Source: Mycolicibacterium vinylchloridicum
GTDB taxonomy: Bacteria; Actinomycetota; Actinomycetes; Mycobacteriales; Mycobacteriaceae
Length of the DNA: 64,000 nt
Direction: 5' to 3'
NCBI RefSeq assembly: GCF_013404075.1
Contig: NZ_JACBJQ010000007.1
Location: forward strand, 62,001-126,000
Below are positions 1 through 9,213 of the stretch, piece after piece. The notes below the pieces were generated by a model. It ran no database searches and was not told where the DNA came from. It was given only the letters and a program-made list of their open reading frames with translations. The position numbers and the translations under genes were made by a program. Positions within the stretch are counted from its first letter, which is position 1. Every line of letters begins with the position of its first letter.

Positions 1-220
1 AGCAGGTGAACTCGTCGGCCTGTTTCGGAACAACCCGGACTGACAACTCCTCGCCGGACAGGTCAGCGCCCGGCAGCTCGAAATTCTCGGCGGAATCGGT
101 TTCGTCGACATCGACAACGGCCGACTGCGCCTCGTTGCGGCGTGCCTTCAGCTCCTCGAGCGAATCCTCAGAGACCTCGTCGGTCTCGGTGCGCCGTGGG
201 GCGTCGTAGTCGGTAGCCAT
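1..220 (-). CDS. DUF4193 family protein, partial (Rv2699c-like)
   Basis: Only the first 73 codons lie in the window; the gene continues past the left edge. The ATG at 218-220 (reverse strand) is preceded by GGAGGGG, a strong ribosome site. The N-terminus reads MATDYDAPRRTETDE and the visible part is acidic, ending at DEFTC, the first Cys of what is probably a metal-binding pattern in the missing part. Sequence and position next to cei fit the actinobacterial DUF4193 family (Rv2699c in M. tuberculosis). The function of this family is not established. It is divergent from cei. Confidence 0.85.
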   Translation of the reverse strand, partial: MATDYDAPRRTETDEVSEDSLEELKARRNEAQSAVVDVDETDSAENFELPGADLSGEELSVRVVPKQADEFTC

Positions 221-377
221 CTCTTGTCCCCTCCAAACCTCAGCATGGCTTTGTATCAGCGTCGAACGGATCCACCAAACAATTCGTGCCCAGATCACCC
301 ATATCTGCGTGTGATTTACGTCACACAGATTGATCTGGTTCAACGGGCGTGTTCCGCGGGCCCCCACCCACTGCCTC

Positions 378-383
378 TAGAGT
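378..383 (+). promoter_or_regulatory. Leaderless-type -10 element of cei
   Basis: TAGAGT fits TANNNT and ends 6 nt before the GTG start at 390, so transcription would begin at or next to the start codon. No Shine-Dalgarno sequence is visible. Confidence 0.55.
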
Positions 384-389
384 GCATCC

Positions 390-1040
390 GTGGTCGCTCA
401 AATCACAGAGGGCACGGCCTTCGACAAGAACGGTCGTCCGTTCCGTCGGCGCAACTACCTGCCCGGAATCATCGCCCTCGGCGTCATGTTCGCGATCACC
501 GCCGTGGTGTGGGCGTTCGTGCTGACCCGCCCGGTCGACGTGCGCGAGGCGGCGACCTGCAACCCGCCGCCACCGGCCACCGACCCGGCCGCCCCCAAGC
601 TCGGCGAACAGGTGTCGCACGCCTCGATGCTCGACGTCGCCCCGGCCAAGCTCGTGGACACCAAGATCCGGGTTCTCAACGCCAGCGGCCAGGGCGGTCA
701 GGCCGGCGAAGTCGCAGGCGCCCTGCGGGACCTCGGCTTCGCCCAGCCCACCGCGGCCAACGATCCGATCTATGCCAGCACCCGGCTGACCTGCCAGGGC
801 CAGATCCGCTTCGGTTCCAGCGGCCGGGCCGGTGCGGCAGCGGTCTGGCTGGTGGCGCCCTGCGTCGAGCTGTTCCAGGACGACCGCAAGGACGATTCGG
901 TGGATCTCGCGATCGGCACCGACTTCACCACGCTGGCGCACAGCGACGACATCGACGCCGTGCTGGCCGGCCTGCGCCCGGATGCCACCGAAACCGCCGA
1001 CTCGGCGCTGGTGACCAAGATCCACAACGGCACCTGCTGA
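390..1040 (+). CDS. cei: Envelope integrity protein Cei
   Basis: 216 aa homologue of Rv2700 (Cei), a mycobacterial envelope-integrity protein. A short basic cytoplasmic N-terminus is followed by one membrane segment at about residues 22-48 (IIALGVMFAITAVVWAF). The external part contains a LytR C-terminal-like domain starting near residue 85 (IRVLNASGQGGQAGEVA). Cys at about residues 58 and 216 (last residue) could form disulfides outside the cell. The GTG start is favoured because a TANNNT box ends 6 nt upstream. It converges with suhB, with 4 bp between the stop codons. The envelope role comes from the family, not from this sequence. Confidence 0.9.
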   Translation: MVAQITEGTAFDKNGRPFRRRNYLPGIIALGVMFAITAVVWAFVLTRPVDVREAATCNPPPPATDPAAPKLGEQVSHASMLDVAPAKLVDTKIRVLNASGQGGQAGEVAGALRDLGFAQPTAANDPIYASTRLTCQGQIRFGSSGRAGAAAVWLVAPCVELFQDDRKDDSVDLAIGTDFTTLAHSDDIDAVLAGLRPDATETADSALVTKIHNGTC

Positions 1041-1044
1041 GCGG

Positions 1045-1893
1045 CTATGGCAGCGGCCGTAAGCCTCCGGCGCGTTCCAGCGCCTCGCTGAGCGCGGCCG
1101 CGATACCGGGCGCCGCGGCCACCGCCAACCCGCCTTCCTCGTCGACGGGCGGCAGCTCCACCAGCGCGCCCGCTTCGGCCGCGATGAGCGCCCCGGCCGC
1201 CCAGTCCCAGACATGCAGGCCGTGCTCGTAGTGAGCGTCGAGGCGTCCCGCGGCGACCAGGCACAGATCCAGTGCCGCCGACCCGATCCGGCGGATGTCC
1301 CGTATCTGCGGCAGCAGCCTGGCCAGGATCTCGGACTGTTCGGCGCGCCGCTGCGGGGCGTAACCGAACCCGGTGCCCACCAGCGCCATCGACAGCTCGG
1401 TCACCGCACTGCAGCGAAGGGTTCGGCGCTGCCCGTCGCGCTGCACGTGGGCACCGTGACCCGCGGCCGCCGAGTACACGTCACCGCTGACCACATCGAC
1501 GACTGCCCCCGCGACCGGCACGCCGCCGAGCTGTGCGCCGATCGAAATCGCGTACGCCGGAATGCCGTAGACGAAGTTGACCGTCCCGTCGATCGGGTCG
1601 ATCACCCAGCAGACTCCGGCGTCCGCACCGACCGCCGGACCGCCGCCCTCCTCGCCGAGGATCGCCTCACCGGGCCGTAGTGCGGCCAGCCGATCCCGCA
1701 CGAGCAGTTCGGTTTCGGTGTCCACAATGGTCACCGGGTCGGTTGGCGTGCTCTTGGTGTGGACTGATTCCGAGCCGAACGCGTCGCGCTCGTCGCCGAG
1801 GATCTCGCCGCGCCGGCGGCGGACGAATGCGGCGGCTTCGGCGGCCAACTGCTCGGCCACCTCCCGTAATTGCTCAGGCCGGTTGTCGGTCAC
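1045..1893 (-). CDS. suhB: Inositol monophosphatase family protein SuhB
   Basis: 282 aa Mg-dependent phosphatase that would hydrolyse inositol-1-phosphate to inositol, feeding phosphatidylinositol, LAM and mycothiol synthesis. The family metal site is intact: GEEGG near residue 79, DPIDGTVNF near residue 96, and WDWAAGALIA near residue 226. The length is normal for the family. It starts with GTG and diverges from ppgK over 81 bp. It corresponds to Rv2701c. Mycobacteria have several paralogues of this family, so which inositol phosphate or related substrate it prefers cannot be read from the sequence. Confidence 0.92.
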   Translation of the reverse strand: MTDNRPEQLREVAEQLAAEAAAFVRRRRGEILGDERDAFGSESVHTKSTPTDPVTIVDTETELLVRDRLAALRPGEAILGEEGGGPAVGADAGVCWVIDPIDGTVNFVYGIPAYAISIGAQLGGVPVAGAVVDVVSGDVYSAAAGHGAHVQRDGQRRTLRCSAVTELSMALVGTGFGYAPQRRAEQSEILARLLPQIRDIRRIGSAALDLCLVAAGRLDAHYEHGLHVWDWAAGALIAAEAGALVELPPVDEEGGLAVAAAPGIAAALSEALERAGGLRPLP

Positions 1894-1974
1894 CGGCTTA
1901 TCGCAGCACAGAGGGGCGCACAGCCACTAGTGTGGGCAATCGCGCAGACCGCCCGCCTCGCCGAGGAGCAGCCC

Positions 1975-2754
1975 ATGCCAGAGACCGAACCTCCCACCCC
2001 CGGACAGAATCACGGCTTCGGGGTCGACGTCGGCGGCAGCGGGGTCAAGGGCGGCGTCGTGGATCTCGACACCGGCAAGCTCGTCGGGGACCGCTTCAAG
2101 ATGCTCACTCCGCAGCCCTCGACGCCCGAAGCGGTCGCGGCGACCGTCGCCGAGGTGGTGCGGCACTTCGGCTGGACCGGACCCCTGGGCGTCACCTACC
2201 CCGGCGTGGTGGTCAACGGAGTCGTGCAGACCGCGGCCAACGTCGACAAGGGCTGGATCGGCACCAATGCCGCCGACGTCATCAGCGCCGCGCTGGGCGG
2301 CCAGCACGTCACCGTGCTCAACGACGCCGACGCCGCCGGTCTGGCTGAGCAACGGTACGGTGCCGGGCGCAACAAGCCCGGCGTCGTCGTGTTGCTCACG
2401 TTCGGCACCGGAATCGGCTCGGCAGTGATTCACAACGGCCAGTTGCTGCCCAACACCGAGTTCGGCCACCTCGAGGTGGGCGGCAAGGAGGCCGAGCACC
2501 GCGCCGCCTCCTCGGTGAAGGAACGCAAGGACTGGAGTTACGACCGGTGGACAGAGGAAGTCACGAAAGTGCTGGTCAGCATCGAGAATGCGATCTGGCC
2601 TGACTTGTTCATCGCCGGCGGCGGCATCAGCCGTAAGTCCGAGAAGTGGATACCGCTTCTGAAAAACCGGACCCCCGTGGTTGCCGCGGAACTGCAGAAC
2701 GAGGCGGGCATCGTCGGCGCGGCGATGGCGGCTCAAGCCGACGTCACACGCTGA
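1975..2754 (+). CDS. ppgK: Polyphosphate glucokinase
   Basis: 259 aa ROK-type sugar kinase that phosphorylates glucose to glucose-6-phosphate using polyphosphate or ATP (EC 2.7.1.63). The N-terminal phosphate-binding motif is DVGGSGVKGG (about residues 17-26) and a second glycine-rich motif is TFGTGIGSAV (about residue 142); NDADAAG supplies the catalytic Asp region. The ATG at 1975 is preceded by GAGGAG at suitable spacing, which rules out longer upstream starts. A TAGTGT hexamer at 1928-1933 is a possible -10. It lies upstream of sigA in the same orientation, as in M. tuberculosis (Rv2702-Rv2703). Confidence 0.95.
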   Translation: MPETEPPTPGQNHGFGVDVGGSGVKGGVVDLDTGKLVGDRFKMLTPQPSTPEAVAATVAEVVRHFGWTGPLGVTYPGVVVNGVVQTAANVDKGWIGTNAADVISAALGGQHVTVLNDADAAGLAEQRYGAGRNKPGVVVLLTFGTGIGSAVIHNGQLLPNTEFGHLEVGGKEAEHRAASSVKERKDWSYDRWTEEVTKVLVSIENAIWPDLFIAGGGISRKSEKWIPLLKNRTPVVAAELQNEAGIVGAAMAAQADVTR

Positions 2755-2792
2755 TTTTCACCGCTCGGCGCGGTAGATGCGCTCACTGTCGT

Positions 2793-2798
2793 TACAAT
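2793..2798 (+). promoter_or_regulatory. Probable -10 of the sigA promoter
   Basis: TACAAT in the ppgK-sigA gap is close to the SigA consensus TATAAT. It would leave a 5' leader of about 125 nt before the GTG start. No convincing -35 is seen at 16-18 nt upstream, which is common in mycobacteria. Confidence 0.5.
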
Positions 2799-2929
2799 GG
2801 TCGACGGCGGCCGCCTACCGGATAGCGGCGAGTATCCGCAAACCGAGATCCACGCCAACAGTCCTCATAGCCGACGCTATCGGTGGAGCCCTGCGCCCAC
2901 CGAGAGCCAGCACGACCGAAAGGGTGTAC

Positions 2930-4459
<1,530 letters not shown>

Positions 4460-4465
4460 GGGACA

Positions 4466-4497
4466 CAAGGCCTTGGTAAAGCCTTGCAGCACAAGGC
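4466..4497 (+). terminator. Two mutually exclusive hairpins after sigA
   Basis: CAAGGC (4466-4471), GCCTTG (4481-4486) and CAAGGC (4492-4497) can pair as left-with-middle (9-nt loop) or middle-with-right (5-nt loop). The right hairpin is followed by ATTT. This could be the sigA terminator; stems are only 6 bp, so support is modest. Confidence 0.4.
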
Positions 4498-4657
4498 ATT
4501 TGCGGGATTGCTTCGCAACGGTAGATCGCGCAGCCCACCGCGAACCCTCTCCCGGCGAATCTCTCTTCGTCGGCGTCAAATTCCCGTGGGCGGCGGTACT
4601 CGGGTGCCATGATCGACACGGTCAGCTCAACCCAGACCTCCAGCCGAAGGGGTTCCC

Positions 4658-6148
4658 GTGTCTCCACGCTCTGCTTCGCGGCGGAATTTCTCCGTCTCAA
4701 AACCAGCCGTGTGCCTCACCATCGGAGCCGCGTTCGCCGGCGCCGGCCTGCTTCTGACCACTGCGGGTACCGCACAGGCTGCCCCGGCCGAGGCGTCCAC
4801 GCCGAGCGGCCTGCGGTGTCTGATGACGAACACGGAGTGCCCTTCCGGCAGTCAGACGGCCACTGCCGACACCATCTCCCCCACCGCGCTGGCTGCGGCC
4901 GTGAGCAACATCTCCATCCGCGACGTTCCCGTCATCGGCATCTTCATCGGCAACGGCGCCGACGCCCAGCCAGGTTGCGTCGGTGCCGCGTGCAACGGCG
5001 GTAACGCCGGCCTGCTGTTGGGCAACGGGGGGAACGGCCTCGACGGCGGCAACGGCGGAGCGGGCGGCTTCTTCTTCGGCCGCGGTGGGAACGGCGGGGC
5101 CGGTGTCACCGGCACCTCAGCCACGATTCCCGGTGACGACGGCGGGCACGGCGGCAACGGCGGCAGCGGCGGCGCCGGTGGCTTCTTCTTCGGGCGCGGC
5201 GGCGACGGCGGAGCGGGCGGCGTCGGTGGAGGCGGCGGCAACGGAGCCAACGACACCCCGACATTCGGCGGAACCGGTGGCGACGGTGGCAACGGTGGGG
5301 ATGGCGGGGCAGGCGGACGAGGGGGGTTGTTCGGCCTCTTCGGCCTTGACGGCAACACCGGCAACGGCGGCGACGGTGGGACCGGCGGCGCCGGTGGCGG
5401 CTCATTCACAACAGAATTCGCCGGCGTCGGCGGCAACGGCGGCAGCGGTGGCAACGGCGGCCAACTCGGTGGCCGGGGCGGCACCGGCGGCCAGGGCGGC
5501 ACCGGCAAAACCGGCGGGGACGGCGGCAACGGCGGCCAGGGTGGTACCGGAGCTACCGGCGGCGCTGGCGGCACGGGCGGTGCAGGCGGACTGGCATCCG
5601 AAGGTAATGGCGGCCCGGCCGGCAACGGCGGCCAGGGCGGCACCGGCACCCAGATCGGTGGCGCCGGCGGCAACGGCGGCTACGGCGGCACCGGCGGTCC
5701 GGGCGGTAACGGTTTCGACGGCGGTGCCGGCGGCTCGGGCGGCACCGGCGGCCAGGGCGGCACCGGAGCTACCGGCGGCACCGGCGGCACGGGCGGCACC
5801 GGAGGCTTCGGCGGCGTGAACTTCGACTTCGGACAGACCAATACCGCCGGCGCCGGCGGCACCGGCGGCACCGGAGGCAGCGGCGGTCTGGGAACGGTGA
5901 AGTCCGGCGGACGCGGCGGTACCGGCGGCACCGGCGGCTTTGGCGGCAACGCCGAAAACGGACAGACGAACGTCGGCGGCGCCGGCGGCACGGGCGGCGC
6001 CGGCGGCACGGGCGGCTCCGGCGTCAACGGCGCCAACCCGGGCGACACCGGCGGCACCGGCGGCCCGGGCCAATCCCAATCCGGCGGCGTTGGCGGCCAT
6101 GGCGGCACCGGGGGCGCGGGCGGCGAGGGCGGCGCGGGCACGAACTGA
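4658..6148 (+). CDS. Secreted PGRS-type glycine-rich protein without a PE domain
   Basis: 496 aa. Residues 1-41 are a typical Sec signal peptide (basic start, hydrophobic core [14 protein letters not shown], cleavage after AQA). Residues 42-115 form a short non-repetitive segment with two Cys pairs (C54/C61 and C107/C112). From about residue 113 to the C-terminus the protein is a PGRS array of GGxGGxGG units with embedded motifs such as [12 protein letters not shown] and a twice-used [15 protein letters not shown] proteins of slow growers carry this array behind a PE domain and use type VII secretion; here a signal peptide takes that place. GTG start with GAAGGGG upstream. It sits between sigA and the ridA homologue, genes that adjoin in M. 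tuberculosis. Function unknown; a surface role is likely. Confidence 0.85.
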   Translation: MSPRSASRRNFSVSKPAVCLTIGAAFAGAGLLLTTAGTAQAAPAEASTPSGLRCLMTNTECPSGSQTATADTISPTALAAAVSNISIRDVPVIGIFIGNGADAQPGCVGAACNGGNAGLLLGNGGNGLDGGNGGAGGFFFGRGGNGGAGVTGTSATIPGDDGGHGGNGGSGGAGGFFFGRGGDGGAGGVGGGGGNGANDTPTFGGTGGDGGNGGDGGAGGRGGLFGLFGLDGNTGNGGDGGTGGAGGGSFTTEFAGVGGNGGSGGNGGQLGGRGGTGGQGGTGKTGGDGGNGGQGGTGATGGAGGTGGAGGLASEGNGGPAGNGGQGGTGTQIGGAGGNGGYGGTGGPGGNGFDGGAGGSGGTGGQGGTGATGGTGGTGGTGGFGGVNFDFGQTNTAGAGGTGGTGGSGGLGTVKSGGRGGTGGTGGFGGNAENGQTNVGGAGGTGGAGGTGGSGVNGANPGDTGGTGGPGQSQSGGVGGHGGTGGAGGEGGAGTN

Positions 6149-6226
6149 TCGACGAGAACTCACGTCGCAGACCATCCGCGACAACCGGGGCGAAAAACTC
6201 GGATGCGCGGGCGCGTTACACCCGCC

Positions 6227-6232
6227 TACCCT
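6227..6232 (+). promoter_or_regulatory. Leaderless-type -10 element of the ridA homologue
   Basis: TACCCT (TANNNT) ends 7 nt before the GTG at 6240. No ribosome site is visible upstream of that GTG. Confidence 0.5.
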
Positions 6233-6239
6233 GACCGGC

Positions 6240-6641
6240 GTGACCGATCGGGTGAACCTCTCCTCGGAATCCGCCTACGAGGCTGAGGTCGGGTACTCGC
6301 GTGCGGTGCGGACGGGTGCGGTCATCGCCGTCTCCGGCACGACGGCCCCGGGCACCGATATCGCCGAACAGGCCCGAAATGCGTTGCACCGCATCGAGAA
6401 AGCGCTTTCGGAGCTGGGCGCCGCCCGGTCCGACGTGATCCGCACCCGAATCTTCGTCACCGACATCTCGCGCTGGCGCGACGTCGGTGCCGTCCACGCC
6501 GAGTTCTTCGGAGCCATCCGCCCCGCCGCCACCATGGTCGAGGTGGCCGCCCTCATCGAGCCCGGGCTGCTGGTCGAGATCGAGGCCGACGCCTACGTCG
6601 AGGTCGCGAACGGCGGAAACCGGCCATCCGAACCGGGCTGA
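6240..6641 (+). CDS. RidA/YjgF family protein (Rv2704-like)
   Basis: 133 aa, the usual size for RidA enamine/imine deaminases, which remove reactive 2-aminoacrylate-type intermediates. Family features seen are the early GAVIAVSGTTA segment, the helix with ALHRIEKALSELG, and the RTRIFVTDI strand followed by AEFFG and PAATMVEVAAL. The start is set at GTG 6240, directly behind a leaderless-type -10; a second GTG lies at 6252. Its last 49 bp overlap the convergent DUF952 gene. Mycobacteria hold several RidA-like proteins and not all are true deaminases, so substrate is open. Confidence 0.85.
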   Translation: MTDRVNLSSESAYEAEVGYSRAVRTGAVIAVSGTTAPGTDIAEQARNALHRIEKALSELGAARSDVIRTRIFVTDISRWRDVGAVHAEFFGAIRPAATMVEVAALIEPGLLVEIEADAYVEVANGGNRPSEPG

Positions 6642-6958
6642 TACCGGGTGACGTTCATTACCGCAGCCGTGGGCAGCCGACCGTACAGGTGCGGGAACCT
6701 CATCGACTCCAGATCCGTTGGCACTCCAGGTTCCCATCGCACGGGTGCGTCCAGCCCTTGCGGGTCGATGTGCAGCAGAACCAGGTCCGTCCGGCCGGCG
6801 TAGAGCCGGTTGGCGGGCAGGTGCACCTGCTCACGCGTCGACAGGTGGATGAATCCGACTTCGCTCAACGATGGGGGGCAAAGTTCGCCGACGGCCTCGG
6901 CGGCGTCCCATTCCCGCTGTCCGCACAGGTGGAGTAAGAATTCCGGATTCGGGTACAT
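6593..6958 (-). CDS. DUF952 family protein (Rv2705c-like)
   Basis: 121 aa. It carries the DUF952 signature: LLHLCGQREWDAA at the N-terminus, then GFIHLSTREQV and LLHIDPQGLDAPVRWE, and FPHLYGRLP near the end. The family has a conserved His/Arg pocket related to ADP-ribosyltransferase-like folds, but no reaction is established. The start at 6958 is the only ATG close to the conserved N-terminus; no strong ribosome site precedes it. The 3' end overlaps the ridA homologue by 49 bp on the opposite strand, so about 16 codons of each gene are shared antisense. Confidence 0.85.
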   Translation of the reverse strand: MYPNPEFLLHLCGQREWDAAEAVGELCPPSLSEVGFIHLSTREQVHLPANRLYAGRTDLVLLHIDPQGLDAPVRWEPGVPTDLESMRFPHLYGRLPTAAVMNVTRYQPGSDGRFPPFATST

Positions 6959-7119
6959 ACGACCACACTGCACCACCCGCAACAGGACAGGGCGTGAGAC
7001 ACGACACAGCGTTAAACCCCCGGGGAACAAGGCCGAAACAGAGAACGTCTGAGACAGTGGAGATACGTGACGGTGGCACCGAATCACCGAAGCGCTGAGC
7101 ACCTTACGGAGGAGCCCAA

Positions 7120-7311
7120 ATGAACGCGACCCTGACCAGTCCCGAATTGACCAAGGCTGATCGCTGCGACCGCTGTGGTGCGGCCGCCCGGGTCCGCGCC
7201 AAGCTCCCTTCCGGTGCCGAGCTCCTGTTCTGCCAGCACCACGCAAACGAGCACCAGGCCAAGCTCGTCGAGTTGGCCGCGGTGATCGAAGTCGCAGCGT
7301 CGGAGGCATAA
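7120..7311 (+). CDS. Small zinc-ribbon protein, DUF7455-like
   Basis: 63 aa. Cys pair DRCDRCG (about residues 17-20) and a second pair of ligands in FCQHHANEH (about residues 38-45) suggest one bound zinc. The ribosome site ACGGAGGAG lies at ideal distance from the ATG, which makes expression very likely despite the small size. It resembles the actinobacterial DUF7455 small proteins usually found near sigA/sigB. No function is known. It is divergent from the DUF952 gene, with 161 bp between them, and 60 bp upstream of the BrkB-family gene. Confidence 0.85.
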   Translation: MNATLTSPELTKADRCDRCGAAARVRAKLPSGAELLFCQHHANEHQAKLVELAAVIEVAASEA

Positions 7312-7371
7312 CCGCAACTCACGGCCACGTCGCTGGGCAGGACTGCCGTCGTCAGGAATGCTGGTCTGGTC

Positions 7372-8367
7372 ATGACTGACCAGCCTGCGAAGCCCTCGCG
7401 CCATCACATCTGGCGAATCTCGAAACGGACACTGTCCAAGAGCTGGGACGACTCGATTTTCTCCGAGTCGGCCCAGGCGGGGTTCTGGTCGGTCCTGTCG
7501 CTTCCCCCGCTGTTGCTGGGAATGCTGGGCAGCCTGGCCTACATCGCGCCGCTGTTCGGGCCGGACACCTTGCCGACCATCGAGAACCAGCTGATCAACT
7601 TCGCCAACAGCTTCTTCTCGACGAACGTGGTCAACGAGATCATCGAGCCGACCGTGCACGACATCGTGCAGGGGGCGCGCGGCGAGGTGGTCTCACTGGG
7701 TTTCGTGATCAGCTTGTGGGCCGGCTCGTCAGCCATCTCGGCCTTCGTCGACTCGGTGGTGGAGGCCCACGACCAGACGCCGCTGCGTCATCCGGTGCGG
7801 CAGCGATTCTTTGCGCTGGGGCTCTACGTGGTGATGCTGGTCTTCGTCATCGCTGCCGCGCCGTTCGTCGCACTCGGCCCGCGCAAGATCTCCTCATACC
7901 TGCCCGACAGCTGGGACAACATCCTGCAGTACGGCTACTACCCCACCTTGGCGCTGGCCCTGGTGCTGGCGGTGACCATCCTCTACCGGGTGTCGCTGCC
8001 CAAGCCGTTGCCCACGCATCGCCTGGTGTGGGGCGCAATCCTGGCGACGACGGTGTTCGTGATCGCCACGATGGGCCTGCGGTTCTATCTGACCTGGATC
8101 ACCAGCACCGGCTACACGTACGGGGCGCTGGCGACACCGATCGCGTTCCTGCTGTTCGCGTTCTTCCTCGGCTTCGCGATCATGATCGGCGCCGAACTCA
8201 ATGCCGCGATCGAAGAGGAGTGGCCGGCCCCGACCCCGCACGCCGACCAGGTGCGCAGGTGGTTACAGCGCAAGGCGAAGTCGTTGGGCGACAAGGACGT
8301 CGACGCTGACGAGCAGGCGCCGCAACCCGAAGGGCCCGAAGCGAAGGCGCCGGTCAGCCCTTCTTGA
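7372..8367 (+). CDS. YihY/BrkB family integral membrane protein (Rv2707-like)
   Basis: 331 aa with about six membrane segments (for example FWSVLSLPPLLLGMLGSLAY, GLYVVMLVFVIAAAPFVAL, TLALALVLAVTILY, AILATTVFVIATMGL and IAFLLFAFFLGFAIMIG). The late segment followed by GAELNAAIEEE is typical of the YihY/BrkB family. The C-terminal 45 residues are cytosolic and charged. The family was once named ribonuclease BN in error; its members are membrane proteins of unknown transport or structural role. Its 3' end overlaps the convergent DUF3039 gene by 14 bp. Confidence 0.9.
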   Translation: MTDQPAKPSRHHIWRISKRTLSKSWDDSIFSESAQAGFWSVLSLPPLLLGMLGSLAYIAPLFGPDTLPTIENQLINFANSFFSTNVVNEIIEPTVHDIVQGARGEVVSLGFVISLWAGSSAISAFVDSVVEAHDQTPLRHPVRQRFFALGLYVVMLVFVIAAAPFVALGPRKISSYLPDSWDNILQYGYYPTLALALVLAVTILYRVSLPKPLPTHRLVWGAILATTVFVIATMGLRFYLTWITSTGYTYGALATPIAFLLFAFFLGFAIMIGAELNAAIEEEWPAPTPHADQVRRWLQRKAKSLGDKDVDADEQAPQPEGPEAKAPVSPS

Positions 8368-8602
8368 GGCTCTCGTAGACACGCTTGCAGTCCGGGCAGA
8401 CCGGCGAGCCGGGCTTGGCCGCACGGGTCACCGGGAACACTTCACCGCACAGCGCGACGACGTGGGTTCCCATGACCGCACTCTCGGCGATCTTGTCCTT
8501 CTTGACATAGTGGAAGACCTTCGGCGCGTCGTCATCGGTGCCGTCGTCGACGCGTTCGTCGGTGTCGGTGCGCTCGATCGTCTGGGTCTGCATGACAGAC
8601 AT
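8354..8602 (-). CDS. DUF3039 family protein (Rv2708c-like)
   Basis: 82 aa. It contains the family core FHYVKKDKIAESAVMG, the ALCGEVFPV segment and a PVCPDCKRVYE motif; Cys at ALCG and CPDC probably bind zinc. ATG codons at 8602 and 8593 are both possible; 8602 gives an 82-residue protein, like Rv2708c, but no ribosome site separates the two. It diverges from the DUF3099 gene over 68 bp. Function unknown, conserved across actinobacteria beside sigB. Confidence 0.85.
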   Translation of the reverse strand: MSVMQTQTIERTDTDERVDDGTDDDAPKVFHYVKKDKIAESAVMGTHVVALCGEVFPVTRAAKPGSPVCPDCKRVYESLKKG

Positions 8603-8670
8603 TGTGCCCGGTCGAGCCACGGCGCGAAACCGGCCTGCATAACGGCCGACGAATGTGGAACAGTGGACGT

Positions 8671-9066
8671 ATGAAGCGTGAGCTGGGATTCGACGACGAC
8701 GGTCGGCCCGTGCTCATCACCGCCGCCTCGACGCCCTACGAAGAGCAGCATCGCGCGCGGGTGCGGAAGTATCTGACGATCATGTCGTTTCGAATCCCGG
8801 CGCTGATCCTGGCGGCCGCCGCCTATGGGCTGTGGCACAACGGACTGATCTCGCTCGCGATCATCGCGGTGTCGCTGCCGTTGCCGTGGATCGCGGTGCT
8901 GATCGCCAACGACCGCCCGCCGCGGCGGGCCGAGGAACCGCGTCGGTTCAACGACACCGGACGCCGCAACCAGCTGTTCCCCCGCGCCGAGCGGCGCGCG
9001 CTCGAACCCGGGATCTCCGCGACGCAACCGCATTCAGCCGGTGGCGCCGAGCCCGGTTCCCGCTGA
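8671..9066 (+). CDS. DUF3099 family membrane protein (Rv2709-like)
   Basis: 131 aa. After a short N-terminal segment (ITAASTPYEEQHRARVRKYL, the family signature) come two membrane segments at about residues 43-60 and 65-85 (RIPALILAAAAYGLW and SLAIIAVSLPLPWIAVLIAN). The C-terminal third is basic and disordered. The ATG at 8671 gives the family N-terminus MKRELGFDDDGRPVL. It lies directly upstream of sigB in the same direction, but sigB has its own promoter in the gap. Function unknown. Confidence 0.85.
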   Translation: MKRELGFDDDGRPVLITAASTPYEEQHRARVRKYLTIMSFRIPALILAAAAYGLWHNGLISLAIIAVSLPLPWIAVLIANDRPPRRAEEPRRFNDTGRRNQLFPRAERRALEPGISATQPHSAGGAEPGSR

Positions 9067-9149
9067 CCGCCTGCGCGGTCGTTTCTCAGGACATTCTCAG
9101 GGCTCCGCCGTATTCCCGCACGTCAGAGGGTGTGAGAAGGCGACGCCGC

Positions 9150-9178
9150 GGGAACTCTTTGCTCCGATCGCACGTTGG
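9150..9178 (+). promoter_or_regulatory. SigE/SigH-type promoter of sigB
   Basis: GGGAAC (9150-9155) and CGTTGG (9173-9178) are separated by exactly 17 nt, matching the -35 GGGAAC and -10 cGTT consensus of mycobacterial SigE and SigH. In M. tuberculosis sigB is known to be transcribed from such a promoter. The start of sigB lies 36 nt downstream. Confidence 0.8.
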
Positions 9179-9213
9179 ACCGTGTGACAGTTGCAGCCGA
9201 TCAGGAGGCCACC

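Noticed and set aside
4852..5673. Pro-rich open frame on the reverse strand of the PGRS gene
   Set aside because: Direct consequence of the Gly-codon repeats (GGC/GGN read as GCC/NCC). The forward strand has the signal peptide and ribosome site.
5000..6140. Repeat arrays resembling CRISPR or tandem minisatellites
   Set aside because: The repeats are in-frame Gly-rich codons of the PGRS domain with irregular spacing, not constant direct repeats with unique spacers.
7023..7051. Possible SigE-type promoter (GGGAAC, 17 nt, CGTCTG) before the DUF7455 gene
   Set aside because: The -10 deviates (CGTC instead of CGTT), and no related evidence supports it. Recorded as uncertain only.
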